Assembly: GCF_014773485.1 (NCBI RefSeq)
Contig: NZ_JACXBP010000002.1
Span: 592,353 to 656,352, forward strand
DNA length: 64,000 nt
Direction of reading: 5' to 3'
DNA from: Erwinia aphidicola
GTDB lineage: Bacteria > Pseudomonadota > Gammaproteobacteria > Enterobacterales > Enterobacteriaceae
Of this stretch, positions 20,017 to 31,788 are shown one piece after another. Under the pieces are notes generated by a model, which searched no databases, was not told the origin of the DNA, and worked only from the letters and a program-made list of their open reading frames with translations. Both the position numbers and the translations under genes were made by a program. The first letter of the stretch is position 1. Each line of letters opens with the position of its first letter.

Positions 20017-21339
20017 TCAGTGAGCAAACCAGGTGCCGTTGCGCCAGTGCCTGCGCCAGATAATCCACAGCGTCAGGCCGCGCAGGAGCAGGAACACGGT
20101 CATTGCCAGCCACAGCCCATGATTACCCAACCAGGGAACGCTGCACAGGGTTAAGGCAAAACCGACCGCGGCTATCGCCATGCCGTTGCGCATCTCGCTG
20201 GCGCGCGTGGCGCCAATAAACATCCCGTCCAGCAGATAGCATCCCACTCCCGCCAGCGGCATCACAACCTGCCACCAAAGATAGCGATCGGCCAGCTGCT
20301 GCAGCGGCTGTAGCGAGGTCAGCAACGCGACTATCTGCTCGCCACACAGCGCATAGAGTAACGAGAAGGCGATGGCTACCACCACCGACTGGCGGCAGGC
20401 AGCGTGCCAGACGCTGAGCAGGCGCTGGCTGTTGCTGGCGCCGTAGGCTTCGCCGGAGCAGGCTTCCACCGCATAGGCAAAGCCGTCGAGCGCATAGGCG
20501 GTAAAAGTCAGGAACATCAGCAGCACTGCATTGACCGCCACCACATCGCTGCCGAGCCGCGCCCCTAAGAGGGTCAGCGAGGCGAAGCAGATTTGCAGCA
20601 GCAGAGAGCGCAGCATGATGTCGCGATTAAGTCGCAGCAGGCGCCCCAGGTTTCCGCGCCAGGCATTGAGCAGCAGGCGCAGCGACAGGCCGCGCAGTAC
20701 CATCACCCGCCACACCAGCAGCAGCCCGACAATAAAGCTGACGTACTCCGCAATAGCGGTGGCCGCCGCCGCGCCCTGCACGCCCCACCCCAGGCCGATA
20801 ACGAACCACAGGTCGAGCAGAATATTCACCAGGTTACCGACCACCAGCAGGATCACCGGCGCACGCGCATACTGCACGCCCAGCAGCCAGCCGAGCAGCA
20901 CCAGGTTAGCCAGCGTTGCCGGGGCGCTGAGCCAGCGGATCTGCATAAACAGCGCCGCCTGGTGCAGCACCGCCTCGCTGCCGCCGGTCAGACTGAGCGC
21001 CAGCTGAGTGAGCGGCGTTTTCAGGATGATGAACAGCAGCCCGGCGAGCAGTGCCAGCAGCAGCGGCTGCATTAGCGCGCGCGCCAGCGCGGGTTTGTCC
21101 TGCGCGCCAAATGCCTGCGCGGTCAGCCCGGTGGTGCTCATACGCAGGAACAGCAGCAGCATAAACAGGAAGCTGGTAACGATAGTACCGACCGCAACGC
21201 CGCCCAGGTAAACCGGGCTATCGAGATGGCCAATCACGGCGGTATCCACCAGGCCTAGCAGCGGCACGGTGATATTGGAGAGGATCATCGGCAGCGCCAG
21301 CCGCCAGAGGTGTTTATCAGCTGTAGTGAGGAGTCGCAT
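20017..21339 (-). CDS. dinF: MATE-family efflux protein DinF
   Basis: 440 aa with about 12 hydrophobic segments. LPMILSNITVPLLGLVDTAV and HLDSPVYLGGVAVGT are the DinF-type MATE signatures. Na+ or H+ coupled multidrug/bile-salt or ROS-related exporter in the inner membrane. Second gene of the SOS-regulated lexA-dinF unit, although a palindrome lies in the 84-bp gap. Confidence 0.93.
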   Translation of the reverse strand: MRLLTTADKHLWRLALPMILSNITVPLLGLVDTAVIGHLDSPVYLGGVAVGTIVTSFLFMLLLFLRMSTTGLTAQAFGAQDKPALARALMQPLLLALLAGLLFIILKTPLTQLALSLTGGSEAVLHQAALFMQIRWLSAPATLANLVLLGWLLGVQYARAPVILLVVGNLVNILLDLWFVIGLGWGVQGAAAATAIAEYVSFIVGLLLVWRVMVLRGLSLRLLLNAWRGNLGRLLRLNRDIMLRSLLLQICFASLTLLGARLGSDVVAVNAVLLMFLTFTAYALDGFAYAVEACSGEAYGASNSQRLLSVWHAACRQSVVVAIAFSLLYALCGEQIVALLTSLQPLQQLADRYLWWQVVMPLAGVGCYLLDGMFIGATRASEMRNGMAIAAVGFALTLCSVPWLGNHGLWLAMTVFLLLRGLTLWIIWRRHWRNGTWFAH

Positions 21340-21385
21340 GGTGCGTTACCAGGATTTCACAGGGGTCGGTATCTGGATTTAGTCG

Positions 21386-21405
21386 GGGTCGGTCATGACC
21401 GACCC
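21386..21405. repeat. Intergenic palindrome, class B variant
   Basis: GGGTCGGTCATGACCGACCC, a perfect palindrome in which the inner core is GGTCATGACC. It lies between lexA and dinF and could lower dinF expression by partial termination. Confidence 0.8.
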
Positions 21406-21423
21406 GCTTAGAGGGAGTAACTG

Positions 21424-22032
21424 CTACAGCCAGTTGCCGTTGCGGATCACGCCGACGGCCAGACCTTCGATGGTCAGCGTCTGGTTACGCAGGTCAACCA
21501 CGATAGGCTGGAATTCCGGGTTTTCCGGCAGCAGATGCACGGTGTTACCCTGGCGCTTCAGGCGCTTCACGGTCACTTCATCATCGATACGGGCAACCAC
21601 CACCTGGCCGTTACGCACGTCTTCAGTTTTATGTACCGCCAGCAGGTCACCATCCATAATGCCGATATCTCTCATCGACATTCCGCTGACGCGCAGCAGG
21701 AAATCGGCGCCCGGTTTAAACAGGTCAGGGTCCACTTTGTAGTGGCCTTCGATATGTTGCTCAGCCAGCAGCGGTTCACCTGCGGCGACGCGACCAATCA
21801 GCGGAAGACCGTCTTCTTCTTCCATCATCAGGCGGATACCGCGTGAAGCGCCTGAAACAATCTCAATCACGCCTTTACGCGCCAACGCTTTGAGGTGTTC
21901 TTCAGCGGCATTCGGGGAACGGAAACCGAGCTGCGTAGCAATCTCTGCCCGTGTCGGCGGCATGCCGGTCTGGTTAATGTGGTCGCGAATCAGGTCGTAA
22001 ACCTGCTGCTGCCTTGCCGTTAGTGCTTTCAT
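21424..22032 (-). CDS. lexA: SOS repressor LexA
   Basis: 202 aa, same as E. coli. Winged HTH ([20 protein letters not shown]), self-cleavage site A84-G85 in GRVAAGEP, catalytic S119 (SGMSM) and K156 (TVKRL). Represses SOS genes until RecA filaments trigger autocleavage. Two LexA boxes lie just upstream, giving autoregulation. Confidence 0.98.
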   Translation of the reverse strand: MKALTARQQQVYDLIRDHINQTGMPPTRAEIATQLGFRSPNAAEEHLKALARKGVIEIVSGASRGIRLMMEEEDGLPLIGRVAAGEPLLAEQHIEGHYKVDPDLFKPGADFLLRVSGMSMRDIGIMDGDLLAVHKTEDVRNGQVVVARIDDEVTVKRLKRQGNTVHLLPENPEFQPIVVDLRNQTLTIEGLAVGVIRNGNWL

Positions 22033-22040
22033 CCCGCCCC

Positions 22041-22056
22041 CTGGTTGTTTATACAG
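22041..22056. promoter_or_regulatory. LexA box 2 of lexA
   Basis: CTGGTTGTTTATACAG; on the minus strand CTGTATAAACAACCAG, one substitution from the core CTGT-N8-ACAG. It is 9 bp from the lexA start. Confidence 0.85.
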
Positions 22057-22060
22057 TCGA

Positions 22061-22076
22061 CTGTGAGTATATACAG
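22061..22076. promoter_or_regulatory. LexA box 1 of lexA
   Basis: Minus strand CTGTATATACTCACAG, a full match to the consensus and identical to what I recall for the E. coli lexA proximal box. The spacing between the two boxes is about 20 bp centre to centre. Confidence 0.92.
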
Positions 22077-22138
22077 GTATTTGCGCGATGAAAACCTAAA
22101 GTTGGTCAAAATTCAGTTTGTTGCAAATTTTGGAAAAC

Positions 22139-22507
22139 TCATCGCAAATGCGGCACTAACAGCATGATCCAGACAAAAACAGCCAGCAAAATCGTCAGCA
22201 AGACGGCTGCCGAACCCATGTCTTTCGCCCGGCCTGCCAGCGGGTGAATTTCACTGCCGATGCGGTCGACGACCGCTTCGACGGCGCTATTGAGCACCTC
22301 AACGATAATCACCAGCACCACGGAGCCGACCAGCAGGACACGAGTGATGGCGTCCACGTCGAGCCACAGAGCAACAACAATGGCAACAATCGCGGCGATA
22401 GCCTCCTGACGAAATGCCGCTTCATGCTGCCATGCCGCGCGTAAACCTTTCCAGGAATAGCCCGCAGCTTTTATAATCCGAGTCAATCCGGTGACGTTAT
22501 TTGCCAT
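22139..22507 (-). CDS. dgkA: Diacylglycerol kinase (DgkA)
   Basis: 122 aa, the E. coli length, from MANNVTGLTR; a longer frame upstream overlaps the plsB control region. Small three-helix trimeric membrane kinase. EAAFRQEAIAAIVAI, EVLNSAVEAVVDRIG and AKDMGSAAVLLTILLAVFVW carry the family's conserved Glu/Asn/Asp catalytic residues. Recycles diacylglycerol to phosphatidate. Divergent from plsB, which feeds the same pathway. Confidence 0.96.
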   Translation of the reverse strand: MANNVTGLTRIIKAAGYSWKGLRAAWQHEAAFRQEAIAAIVAIVVALWLDVDAITRVLLVGSVVLVIIVEVLNSAVEAVVDRIGSEIHPLAGRAKDMGSAAVLLTILLAVFVWIMLLVPHLR

Positions 22508-22635
22508 AATCAGGGAACCCTTTACGATGTTGAACGTCAATGTCTGGGTGGCGCACATTTTGCAACACCACAGAATCTGTTGGCGCTTTCTGGTATGCTT
22601 GCGGCGCTTTGCTAACAAGAGGCTTCATGTTGTCT

Positions 22636-25059
22636 ATGTCAGGTTGGCGTAATTTATATTATAACTTATTGAATCTACCAGTTAAATTCCTGGTAAAAAG
22701 CAAGGCGATCCCCGCTGAGCCGGTTGCCGAGCTCGGGCTGGATACGTCGCGCCCTATTATGTATGTACTGCCTTATGATTCAAAGGCCGATCTCCTTGCA
22801 CTGCGAGAGCAGTGCCGCAAGCAGGATCTCCCCGATCCGCTGGAACCGCTGGAGATAGACGGGGCCGTTTTGCCACGTCATGTGTTTATCCATGATGGCC
22901 CACGCGTATTCCCCTATTTCGTGCCGAACCTTGAGTCAGTCAAGCTGTTCCATGAATATCTCGACCTGCACCGCAGCCATCCGGAACTGGATGTGCAGAT
23001 GGTGCCGGTATCGGTGATGTTCGGGCGCTCGCCGGGCCGCGAGGTTCAGGGTGATGCACAGCCGCATCTGCGGATGCTGAACGGCATTCAGAAATTCTTT
23101 GCAGTGCTGTGGCTGGGCCGCGACAGCTTTGTGCGCTTCTCGCCGATGGTCTCTTTACGCCATATGGCCACCGAGCATGGCACCGACAAGATTATTGCCC
23201 AGAAGCTGGCCCGCGTGGCGCGGATGCACTTTGCCCGCCAGCGTCTGGCTGCCGTCGGGCCACGCCTGCCGGTGCGTCAGGACCTGTTCAATAAGCTGCT
23301 GCAGTCGAAAGCTATCGCCAAGGCGGTGGAGGATGAAGCGCGCAGTAAGAAAATTTCCCATGAGAAAGCCCAGCAGAACGCCGTTGAGCTGATGGAAGAG
23401 ATCGCTGCCGACTTCTCCTACGAGGCTATTCGCCTCACCGACCGCATCATGGGCTGGACCTGGAGCAAGCTGTATCAGGGCATCAACGTTAATGGCGGCG
23501 AGCGCGTGCGCCAGCTGGCGCAGGACGGGCATGAAATTGTTTACGTCCCCTGCCATCGCAGCCATATGGACTACCTGCTGCTCTCTTACGTACTGTATCA
23601 CCAGGGTCTGGTGCCGCCGCATATCGCTGCCGGTATCAACCTGAACTTCTGGCCAGCCGGTCCGATCTTCCGCCGCCTGGGTGCGTTCTTTATTCGCCGC
23701 ACCTTCAAGGGCAACAAGCTCTATTCCACGGTGTTCCGCGAATATCTCGGCGAGCTGTTTACCCGCGGCTATTCGGTGGAGTATTTCGTTGAGGGGGGCC
23801 GTTCACGTACCGGTCGCCTGCTCGACCCGAAAACCGGCACGCTGTCGATGACCATTCAGGCAATGCTGCGCGGTGGTAATCGCCCAATCACCCTGGTGCC
23901 CATCTACATCGGTTATGAGCACGTGATGGAAGTGGGTACTTACGCCAAAGAGCTGCGCGGGGCGACGAAAGAGAAAGAGGGCTTTATGTCGATGGTGCGC
24001 GGGCTGCGTAAGCTGCGCAACCTCGGTCAGGGCTACGTCAACTTCGGTGAGCCGCTGCCGCTGGTCTCCTACCTTAACCAGCAGGTGCCGGAGTGGCGTG
24101 ACGCGATCGACCCTATTGAAGCCCAGCGCCCGGCGTGGCTGACCCCGGCCGTCAACGATATCGCCCAGAAAGTGATGGTGCGCATCAACAACGCCGGTGC
24201 CGCTAATGCCATGAACCTGTGCGTCACCGCGCTGCTGGCCTCGCGCCAGCGTTCGATGACGCGTGAACAGCTGACTGAACAGCTCGACTGCTATACCCAA
24301 CTGCTGCGCAACGTGCCCTATTCGCCGGACTCCACCGTGCCAGATATGACGCCGGAAGCGCTGCTGGAACATGCGCTGAGCATGAATAAGTTCGAGCTGG
24401 AGCAGGACAGCATCGGTGAGATTGTCATTCTGCCGCGCGAGCAGGCGGTGCTGATGACCTATTACCGCAACAACATTCATCACATGCTGGTCCTGCCGTC
24501 GCTGATTGCTGCGATTCTGATGCAGCACCGCGAGATCGACCGCGCCGGGCTGCTGCGCCAGGTGAGCGTGGTTTATCCGATGCTGAAGGCCGAGCTGTTC
24601 CTGCGCTGGGATATTGCAGAACTGCCTGCGGTGCTGGATGCGCTGATCGCGGAGATGGCGCGCCAGGGGCTGCTGAATGCCGATGAAAGCACGCTGCGCC
24701 TGAGCCCGGGTCGTTTCCGCACGCTGCAGCTGCTGGCGGCGGGCGTCCGTGAAACCCTGCAGCGTTACGCGATTACCTTCTCTATCCTCAGCGCTAACCC
24801 GGCAATCAACCGCGGTACGCTGGAGAAAGAGAGCCGCACCATGGCCCAGCGCCTGTCGGTGCTGCACGGGATTAACGCGCCGGAGTTCTTTGATAAAGCG
24901 GTGTTTACTTCACTGGTGCTGACGCTGCGTGATGAGGGCTATATCAGTGATTCTGGCGACGCCCAGGTCGAGCGCACGCAGCAGGTTTATCAGCTGCTGG
25001 CCGAGCTGATTACTCAGGAAGTCCGGATGACGATTGAGAGCGCGGTCGCGCCCGACTGA
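22636..25059 (+). CDS. plsB: Glycerol-3-phosphate acyltransferase
   Basis: 807 aa from [15 protein letters not shown], exactly the E. coli length. An ATG three codons upstream (22627) lies closer to AAGAGG and could also be used. Catalyses the first acylation of phospholipid synthesis at the inner membrane. Acyltransferase block I HRSHMD, block II GAFFIRR, block [14 protein letters not shown], block [10 protein letters not shown]. Divergent from dgkA. Confidence 0.97.
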   Translation: MSGWRNLYYNLLNLPVKFLVKSKAIPAEPVAELGLDTSRPIMYVLPYDSKADLLALREQCRKQDLPDPLEPLEIDGAVLPRHVFIHDGPRVFPYFVPNLESVKLFHEYLDLHRSHPELDVQMVPVSVMFGRSPGREVQGDAQPHLRMLNGIQKFFAVLWLGRDSFVRFSPMVSLRHMATEHGTDKIIAQKLARVARMHFARQRLAAVGPRLPVRQDLFNKLLQSKAIAKAVEDEARSKKISHEKAQQNAVELMEEIAADFSYEAIRLTDRIMGWTWSKLYQGINVNGGERVRQLAQDGHEIVYVPCHRSHMDYLLLSYVLYHQGLVPPHIAAGINLNFWPAGPIFRRLGAFFIRRTFKGNKLYSTVFREYLGELFTRGYSVEYFVEGGRSRTGRLLDPKTGTLSMTIQAMLRGGNRPITLVPIYIGYEHVMEVGTYAKELRGATKEKEGFMSMVRGLRKLRNLGQGYVNFGEPLPLVSYLNQQVPEWRDAIDPIEAQRPAWLTPAVNDIAQKVMVRINNAGAANAMNLCVTALLASRQRSMTREQLTEQLDCYTQLLRNVPYSPDSTVPDMTPEALLEHALSMNKFELEQDSIGEIVILPREQAVLMTYYRNNIHHMLVLPSLIAAILMQHREIDRAGLLRQVSVVYPMLKAELFLRWDIAELPAVLDALIAEMARQGLLNADESTLRLSPGRFRTLQLLAAGVRETLQRYAITFSILSANPAINRGTLEKESRTMAQRLSVLHGINAPEFFDKAVFTSLVLTLRDEGYISDSGDAQVERTQQVYQLLAELITQEVRMTIESAVAPD

Positions 25060-25072
25060 GGACAGGATCTAC

Positions 25073-25100
25073 GGGCCGATCGACACAAAAGATCGGCCCC
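25073..25100. repeat. Intergenic palindrome, class A
   Basis: GGGCCGATC, loop GACACAAAA, GATCGGCCCC, then TATA. Stem shared with 400-426 and 12412-12438 but with another loop. Confidence 0.8.
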
Positions 25101-25128
25101 TATAATTCACGGCACCCGATCCCGGTAA

Positions 25129-25156
25129 GGGTCGACCTTTTTTTTGCGGTCGACCC
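25129..25156 (+). repeat. Intergenic palindrome, class A, with T run
   Basis: GGGTCGACC, a T-rich loop, GGTCGACCC, then TTTTTTAA. The trailing T run makes this copy a plausible plsB terminator. Confidence 0.8.
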
Positions 25157-25185
25157 TTTTTTAATGCGTTGGAAACTTGGTGCCT

Positions 25186-25209
25186 GCGGGACGGGCATGC
25201 CCGTCCCGC
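25186..25209. repeat. Intergenic palindrome, class B
   Basis: Perfect 24-bp palindrome with core GGGACGGGCATGCCCGTCCC. It ends exactly at the ubiA stop codon edge. Confidence 0.85.
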
Positions 25210-26078
25210 TACTGCCAGATGCCCAGCACCACGCCGACGAACAGCGTGAAGCCTACCCAGTTATTATTGAGAAACGCCTTGAAGCACAGCTCGCGCTGGC
25301 GATTGGCGGTCAGCTTCTGTTGATAAACAAACAACCCCGCCGCCACCAGCATCGACCAGTAGAAGGCACTGCCCAGCCCGCTACGCATGCCAACCAGCGC
25401 CAGCAGGCCCAGCGCCGCCAGCTGCAGCACGCCGTTAATCAAATTGTCGAAGCGCCCAAACAGGATTGCCGTCGATTTCACGCCGATCTTCAGGTCGTCA
25501 TCGCGGTCGACCATCGCATACTGCGTGTCGTAGGCCACGGTCCAGCAGATATTGGCAAGGAACAGCAGCCAGCAGTTCAGCGGCACGCTGCCGCTCACTG
25601 CCGCCCAGCCCATCGGGATCGACCAGCCAAACGCCGCACCGAGCACCACCTGCGGCAGATGGGTATGGCGCTTCATAAACGGGTACATCCACGCCAGCGC
25701 CAGGCCACCAAATGACAGCCAGATAGTCAGGCGGTTCATGGTCAGCACCAGCGCAAAGGAGATGAGCACCAGCACGGCAAACAGCACTTTAGCCTCTTTA
25801 CTGCTGACCGCGCCGCTCGGCAGCGGGCGCCCGCGCGTGCGCTTAACGTGGCCGTCGATTTTACGGTCGGCAAAGTCATTCACCACGCAGCCCGCGGCGC
25901 GCATAAAGAATACGCCCAGCACGAACACCAGCAGCACATTGAGTGGCGGCATCTGCATGCCGGACAGCCACAGCGCCCACAGCGTTGGCCACAGCAGCAG
26001 CAGCGAGCCAATCGGTTTATCGATGCGCATCAGGCGGCTATATGCCGACAGCTTACTCATTGGCAACGTTCTCTCCAT
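25209..26078 (-). CDS. ubiA: 4-hydroxybenzoate octaprenyltransferase
   Basis: 289 aa (E. coli 290). Polytopic membrane prenyltransferase of ubiquinone synthesis. First Asp-rich motif [20 protein letters not shown]; second region [20 protein letters not shown]. Begins 1 base after the ubiC stop, so the two are translationally coupled, and they encode consecutive steps. Confidence 0.97.
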   Translation of the reverse strand: MERTLPMSKLSAYSRLMRIDKPIGSLLLLWPTLWALWLSGMQMPPLNVLLVFVLGVFFMRAAGCVVNDFADRKIDGHVKRTRGRPLPSGAVSSKEAKVLFAVLVLISFALVLTMNRLTIWLSFGGLALAWMYPFMKRHTHLPQVVLGAAFGWSIPMGWAAVSGSVPLNCWLLFLANICWTVAYDTQYAMVDRDDDLKIGVKSTAILFGRFDNLINGVLQLAALGLLALVGMRSGLGSAFYWSMLVAAGLFVYQQKLTANRQRELCFKAFLNNNWVGFTLFVGVVLGIWQ

Positions 26079-26079
26079 G

Positions 26080-26598
26080 CTACTTGGCCTCCAGGCTGGC
26101 GTAGAGCGGTGAAGGCGGTAAAAACAGTTCGGTTAACAGCAGCGGTTTGCCCGCCAGGCGCAGGCGCGAGCGCCGCCCCCACAGTTCAGCACTGTGGCCA
26201 ACGTCAATAAAATCGCGCGTCAGGGTCGAGGTGGCAAACAGATAGCGCCCGAGCGGGACAGTGCCGAGCTGCTGGAGCTTTTGCTCCGGGCCGTTGAGGG
26301 TCGATTCCGGCACCAGGGTGCGCGCCACCAGCCACGGCACGCCATCGCCACACAGCTCGATTTCCCGCAGCCAGTATTGAGACTCATCCGGCAGCAGCGC
26401 CGCATCCTCTCCCGCTTCCTCAGCGCCAACAAACCCTTCACGCAGCAGGTTAACCGTCACGCACTGGCAGTGACGCTCAAAGCGGCGGGTCATGGAATCA
26501 ACTTCCATCAGCCAGTCGAGCAGGGGGGCGGTTAGCAGGGGTGATGAGTTCGGTAGCCAGTTGATCGCGCGCAACAGCGACAGCGCGTTATCAGCCAT
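26080..26598 (-). CDS. ubiC: Chorismate pyruvate-lyase
   Basis: 172 aa (E. coli 165) from [16 protein letters not shown]. Converts chorismate to 4-hydroxybenzoate and pyruvate, the first committed step of ubiquinone synthesis. Conserved [21 protein letters not shown] and [20 protein letters not shown]. The Arg and Glu residues of the active site are in these segments. Confidence 0.95.
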   Translation of the reverse strand: MADNALSLLRAINWLPNSSPLLTAPLLDWLMEVDSMTRRFERHCQCVTVNLLREGFVGAEEAGEDAALLPDESQYWLREIELCGDGVPWLVARTLVPESTLNGPEQKLQQLGTVPLGRYLFATSTLTRDFIDVGHSAELWGRRSRLRLAGKPLLLTELFLPPSPLYASLEAK

Positions 26599-26774
26599 AA
26601 CACTTCTCCGTAAAACTTTTGATGCCTGAGTGTATCGCACACCCAGGGGGCAAACCTATTAAAGCGCGGTAAAAGTGAGGAATTTTGTCAGGAAAAAGCG
26701 TGAAAAAAAGTGCGCCCGATAACGCAGCGCACCAGTCATCCCGCCACAACAGCAGTGCGGGGTTTTACGCCGTC

Positions 26775-26805
26775 CCCCGCCATGGGCTTGCAGCCCATGG
26801 CGGGG
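26775..26805. repeat. Large intergenic hairpin, class B-like
   Basis: CCCCGCCATGGGC, loop TTGCA, GCCCATGGCGGGG: 13-bp perfect arms immediately after the malM stop. Probably the 3' end structure of the malK-lamB-malM transcript. Confidence 0.8.
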
Positions 26806-26811
26806 CAGAGC

Positions 26812-27729
26812 TTAGCCCTTGCCTTTCACACTGCTGATAAAGGTTTTGCGCGCTGAGGTGGAGCCTAAACGCTCAGCCTCATTCATCAGGCGCAGGGCTT
26901 TGTCGATATCGCCCGCTTTCGCCGCCTGGCGGATGCCCTGGTTGAAGTAGCTTTCGGTATCGCTGAGCATCGGTTCGCCTTTAGCTGCAGGCGCTGACGC
27001 CGCCGGAGCCGGAGCGCTGGCGGGTGCGCTGCCGCCAACCACCACCGGCTGCGGTTCAGGCTGGTTAAACACCTGGCCTATCATAATGTTGCCGCTACCC
27101 TGCTCCGCCTTAACCTTTAGCTTGATCAGGCCATCGCTGACGTGAGTCGCCACCGGATCGGGGATTGACGGCACCGCATTACCCACCCCTTCCGCGTAGG
27201 CTTTTGCTGGATTTTTCAGCTGGGTGGTGGTGGTCAGATCCTGACGGGTGGTGTAGATCAGCAGATAGATCTGCTTCTGGCCCAGCGCCGGGGTGAGCTT
27301 CAGCGTTCCCTCCAGCCTGTCCATCGACACCACGCCAGGTTTTTCATACGGGAAGTAGCTACCGGGATAGAAGGCCGCCGGGCGCTTCTGCTCATCCAGC
27401 ACCAGCACGTTCGGCACGTACACGCGCTTGTCTTTCACCACGCTGGTGAGGGTAATCTCCAGCGAGCCGCGATCGGCGGGCAGCGTCACGGCGGCAACCG
27501 GGCCGGTGATTTCGCCCTGGTTGAGCGACTGCGACGAGGCGTTCAGCTGGATATCGTTCGAGACAGGCGGCGTCATCGGCAGCCAGGAGAGGCGCTGAAG
27601 CGCGTCCGCCGGGATGCTCGGTGCCACCGCCACGTTAGTCGGAGAAGTGAAGGTTTCCGCCTGCGACAGCGGGGCTGCACCGAGGCCAAGCGCGGCGATC
27701 AGGCAGAGAGACAGCAGATTTTTTTTCAT
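26812..27729 (-). CDS. malM: Maltose operon periplasmic protein
   Basis: 305 aa (E. coli 306). Signal peptide ending in PLSQA-ETF. Domain with PADRGSLEITLTSVVKDKRV and YVPNVLVLDE, an Ala/Pro-rich linker at about 225-245 and a C-terminal helical segment. Periplasmic; exact role in maltodextrin use unknown. Last gene of malK-lamB-malM. Confidence 0.95.
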   Translation of the reverse strand: MKKNLLSLCLIAALGLGAAPLSQAETFTSPTNVAVAPSIPADALQRLSWLPMTPPVSNDIQLNASSQSLNQGEITGPVAAVTLPADRGSLEITLTSVVKDKRVYVPNVLVLDEQKRPAAFYPGSYFPYEKPGVVSMDRLEGTLKLTPALGQKQIYLLIYTTRQDLTTTTQLKNPAKAYAEGVGNAVPSIPDPVATHVSDGLIKLKVKAEQGSGNIMIGQVFNQPEPQPVVVGGSAPASAPAPAASAPAAKGEPMLSDTESYFNQGIRQAAKAGDIDKALRLMNEAERLGSTSARKTFISSVKGKG

Positions 27730-27750
27730 TTTAGGTTCCTCAAACGGACA

Positions 27751-27784
27751 ACCCCGATGCCGCCAGGCAATGCAACATCGGGGT
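27751..27784 (-). other. lamB-malM intercistronic hairpin
   Basis: ACCCCGATG (27751-27759) and CATCGGGGT (27776-27784) form a 9-bp perfect stem with a 16-base loop. Located between two co-transcribed genes, it can stabilise the upstream lamB message or reduce malM transcription. Confidence 0.7.
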
Positions 27785-27806
27785 AAAACATGCGCTCAGG
27801 CAGGGG

Positions 27807-29105
<1,299 letters not shown>

Positions 29106-29108
29106 TTA

Positions 29109-30239
29109 TCACTGCTTTTGCTGGAGTGCTTCAACACCCGGTTCCTGATGCAGCCGGCGACAGGCACGACCATCTTCGCGAAACAGATGGCAACGCTGGG
29201 GCGGCAGGCCGATGGCGTAATGGGCACCTTCTTCTACCAGCACCACGTCGTTCTGGCGGTAAACCAGGTTCTGACGCAGCGCGGGGATCTGGATATGGAT
29301 CTGGGTTTCGTGGCCGAGCTGTTCGACCACCTGCACCACCCCGGCGAGCGTGACGTCGGCGACCTCGCTCGGCAGCAGGTGCTCGGGGCGAATGCCAAGC
29401 GACATATTGCTGCCGGGCTGCACGCCGTCACTGGAGACGGGTAGCCAGATCTGTTGGCGATTCGGCAGCTCAACCTGCACCTGATCAATGGCGGTGGCGG
29501 TCACTTTGACCGGCAGGAAGTTCATCTTCGGCGAGCCGATAAACCCGGCAACGAAGCGGTTGGCGGGATAGTGGTACAGCTCGAGCGGTTTACCGATCTG
29601 GGCAATGCGACCGCCCTCAAGCACCACGATTTTGTCGGCCAGCGTCATCGCTTCTACCTGGTCGTGAGTGACGTAAATCATGGTGCGCTGTAAGCGCTTA
29701 TGCAGGCGGGAGATCTCAATGCGCATCTGCACGCGCAGCGCGGCATCGAGGTTTGACAAGGGTTCATCCAGCAGGAATACCTGCGGCTCTGCCACCAGCG
29801 TGCGGCCGATTGCCACGCGCTGACGCTGGCCGCCGGAGAGCGCTTTCGGCTGGCGTTCCAGCAGGTGCGCCAGCTGCAGCACTTCGGCGACCTGGTTCAC
29901 CCGCTGCTGGATTTGCGCTTTCGGCACCCCGGCCAGCTTCAGGCCGAAGGACATGTTTTCCGCCACGGTCAGATGGGGATAGAGCGCGTATGACTGGAAC
30001 ACCATGCCAACGCCGCGCCCGGCGGGCGGCACTTCATTCATGCGGCGGTCGCCAATCAGCAGCTCGCCGGAGGTGATCTCCTCCAGCCCGGCAATCATCC
30101 GCAGCAGCGTTGACTTGCCGCAGCCCGAAGGACCGACAAACACCACGAATTCCCCTTCGGCAATCGTCAGGTCAATCGCATCTGATACCACCACGTCACC
30201 CCATGCTTTGGTGACATTATTCAGCACCACGCTGGCCAT
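29109..30239 (-). CDS. malK: Maltose/maltodextrin ABC transporter ATPase
   Basis: 376 aa (E. coli 371) from [14 protein letters not shown]; the upstream in-frame extension lies in the mal control region. Walker [10 protein letters not shown] (residues 36-44), signature LSGGQRQR, Walker B VFLLDEP, H-loop YVTHDQ, and a C-terminal regulatory domain with GIRPEHLL that binds MalT and EIIA-Glc. Energises MalFGK2. Confidence 0.98.
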   Translation of the reverse strand: MASVVLNNVTKAWGDVVVSDAIDLTIAEGEFVVFVGPSGCGKSTLLRMIAGLEEITSGELLIGDRRMNEVPPAGRGVGMVFQSYALYPHLTVAENMSFGLKLAGVPKAQIQQRVNQVAEVLQLAHLLERQPKALSGGQRQRVAIGRTLVAEPQVFLLDEPLSNLDAALRVQMRIEISRLHKRLQRTMIYVTHDQVEAMTLADKIVVLEGGRIAQIGKPLELYHYPANRFVAGFIGSPKMNFLPVKVTATAIDQVQVELPNRQQIWLPVSSDGVQPGSNMSLGIRPEHLLPSEVADVTLAGVVQVVEQLGHETQIHIQIPALRQNLVYRQNDVVLVEEGAHYAIGLPPQRCHLFREDGRACRRLHQEPGVEALQQKQ

Positions 30240-30569
30240 CTGCCTCTCCCTTCCACGCTGTTCGATGGCCGGAGTGTGCGGCAGGCGGCGGCGCGGCAAC
30301 TCCTCCACCGGGCGCTTTTTTATGGGGGAGGAGAAAGGAGGATGAGGAAACGGGCAGCATGAAGGCAAGCCGGGGCGGCGGCGGAAATTCGTGACGTCAC
30401 GGGCAAAATCAGGGGGTGTTTTTTGTGCGCGCACACGCAGATTTCACGCTTATGTAAGCGCGATCACATAACGCAATTGGGGGGAGTAGACGCAGGGAGG
30501 AAGCCAGTTGCGTGCATTAACCGCAGACTGCGGGCACATCCCGGCTTCTCACACTTAGAGGAACGAAAT
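30240..30569. promoter_or_regulatory. Divergent malK / malE control region
   Basis: 330 bp. MalT-like boxes (GGGGAKGAGG) at about 30325-30334 (GGGGAGGAGA) and 30338-30347 (GAGGATGAGG), and weaker ones near malE at about 30478-30488 (GGGGGGAGTAG) and 30495-30503 (GGGAGGAAG). A strong CRP site, TGTAAGCGCGATCACA, lies at 30453-30468. The layout of MalT sites at both ends with CRP between matches the E. coli malEp/malKp nucleoprotein complex. Confidence 0.75.
30453..30468. promoter_or_regulatory. CRP-binding site in the mal region
   Basis: TGTAA-GCGCGA-TCACA differs from TGTGA-N6-TCACA at one base. Confidence 0.75.
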
Positions 30570-31766
30570 ATGGCGAAGTTCAGATTAAGTACGAAAACCC
30601 TGCTGCTGTGCAGCCTGACCTGCGCGCTGCTCCCGGCGACGGCGCTGGCAAAGATTGAAGAGGGCAAACTGGTTATCTGGATCAACGGCGACAAGGGCTA
30701 CAACGGTCTGGCGGAAGTCGGGAAGAAGTTTGAGCAGGATACCGGCATTAAGGTCTCGGTAGAGCACCCGGACAAGCTGGAAGAGAAGTATCCGCAGGTG
30801 GCGGCTACCGGGGACGGCCCGGACATTATCTTCTGGGCGCATGATCGCTTTGGCGGCTACGCGCAGTCCGGCCTGCTGGCGGAGGTGTCGCCGGATAAAG
30901 CCTTCCAGGACAAGCTCTACCCCTTCACCTGGGACGCGGTACGTTTTAACGGTAAGCTGATTGGCTACCCGATTGCTGCCGAAGCGCTGTCGCTGATCTA
31001 CAACAAAGACCTGCTGCCCGAGCCGCCAAAAAGTTGGGAAGCGATCCCGGCGCTCGACAAGCAGCTGCGCGCCAAAGGCAAAAGCGCCATCATGTTTAAC
31101 CTGCAGGAACCCTATTTCACCTGGCCGCTCACCGCCGCTGACGGTGGCTACGCCTTCAAGAAAAAACCTGACGGCAGCTATGACCTGAAGGATGTTGGCG
31201 TGGCGAACAAAGGCTCGCAGGAGGGCTTACAGTTCCTCGTCGATCTGATTAAAAACAAACACCTGAATGCCGATACCGACTTTGCCATTGCCGAAGCCGC
31301 CTTTAACAAGGGCGAAACGGCGATGACCATCAACGGCCCGTGGGCGTGGGGCAATATCGACAGCGCCAAAATCAACTACGGCGTTACCCTGCTGCCGACC
31401 TTTAAAGGCCAGCCGTCGAAACCGTTTGTTGGCGTGCTGAGCGCGGGCATCAACGCCGCCAGTCCGAACAAAGAGCTGGCGAAAGAGTTTATCGAAAACT
31501 ATCTGCTGACCGATGACGGGCTGGCGAAAGTGAACGCCGATAAGCCGCTGGGTGCCGTGGCGCTGAAGTCGATGCAGGAAAAGCTGGCGCAGGATCCGAA
31601 AATCGCCGCCACCATGGCCAACTCGCAGAAGGGTGAAATCATGCCGAACGTGCCGCAGATGAGCGCCTTCTGGTATGCCGAGCGCACGGCAGTGCTGAAT
31701 GCGATTAATGGCCGTCAGACGGTGGATGCCGCGCTGAAAGACGCGCAGACGCGCATCACCAAATAA
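30570..31766 (+). CDS. malE: Maltose/maltodextrin-binding periplasmic protein
   Basis: 398 aa (E. coli 396). Start [13 protein letters not shown] with GAGGAA 7 bases upstream; the longer frame runs through the promoter. Signal peptide cleaved after ALA (about residue 28). [20 protein letters not shown] and [18 protein letters not shown] are classic MBP segments, including the sugar-stacking aromatics. First gene of malEFG. Confidence 0.98.
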   Translation: MAKFRLSTKTLLLCSLTCALLPATALAKIEEGKLVIWINGDKGYNGLAEVGKKFEQDTGIKVSVEHPDKLEEKYPQVAATGDGPDIIFWAHDRFGGYAQSGLLAEVSPDKAFQDKLYPFTWDAVRFNGKLIGYPIAAEALSLIYNKDLLPEPPKSWEAIPALDKQLRAKGKSAIMFNLQEPYFTWPLTAADGGYAFKKKPDGSYDLKDVGVANKGSQEGLQFLVDLIKNKHLNADTDFAIAEAAFNKGETAMTINGPWAWGNIDSAKINYGVTLLPTFKGQPSKPFVGVLSAGINAASPNKELAKEFIENYLLTDDGLAKVNADKPLGAVALKSMQEKLAQDPKIAATMANSQKGEIMPNVPQMSAFWYAERTAVLNAINGRQTVDAALKDAQTRITK

Positions 31767-31788
31767 CCCACCGGATAAGGAATCTCGT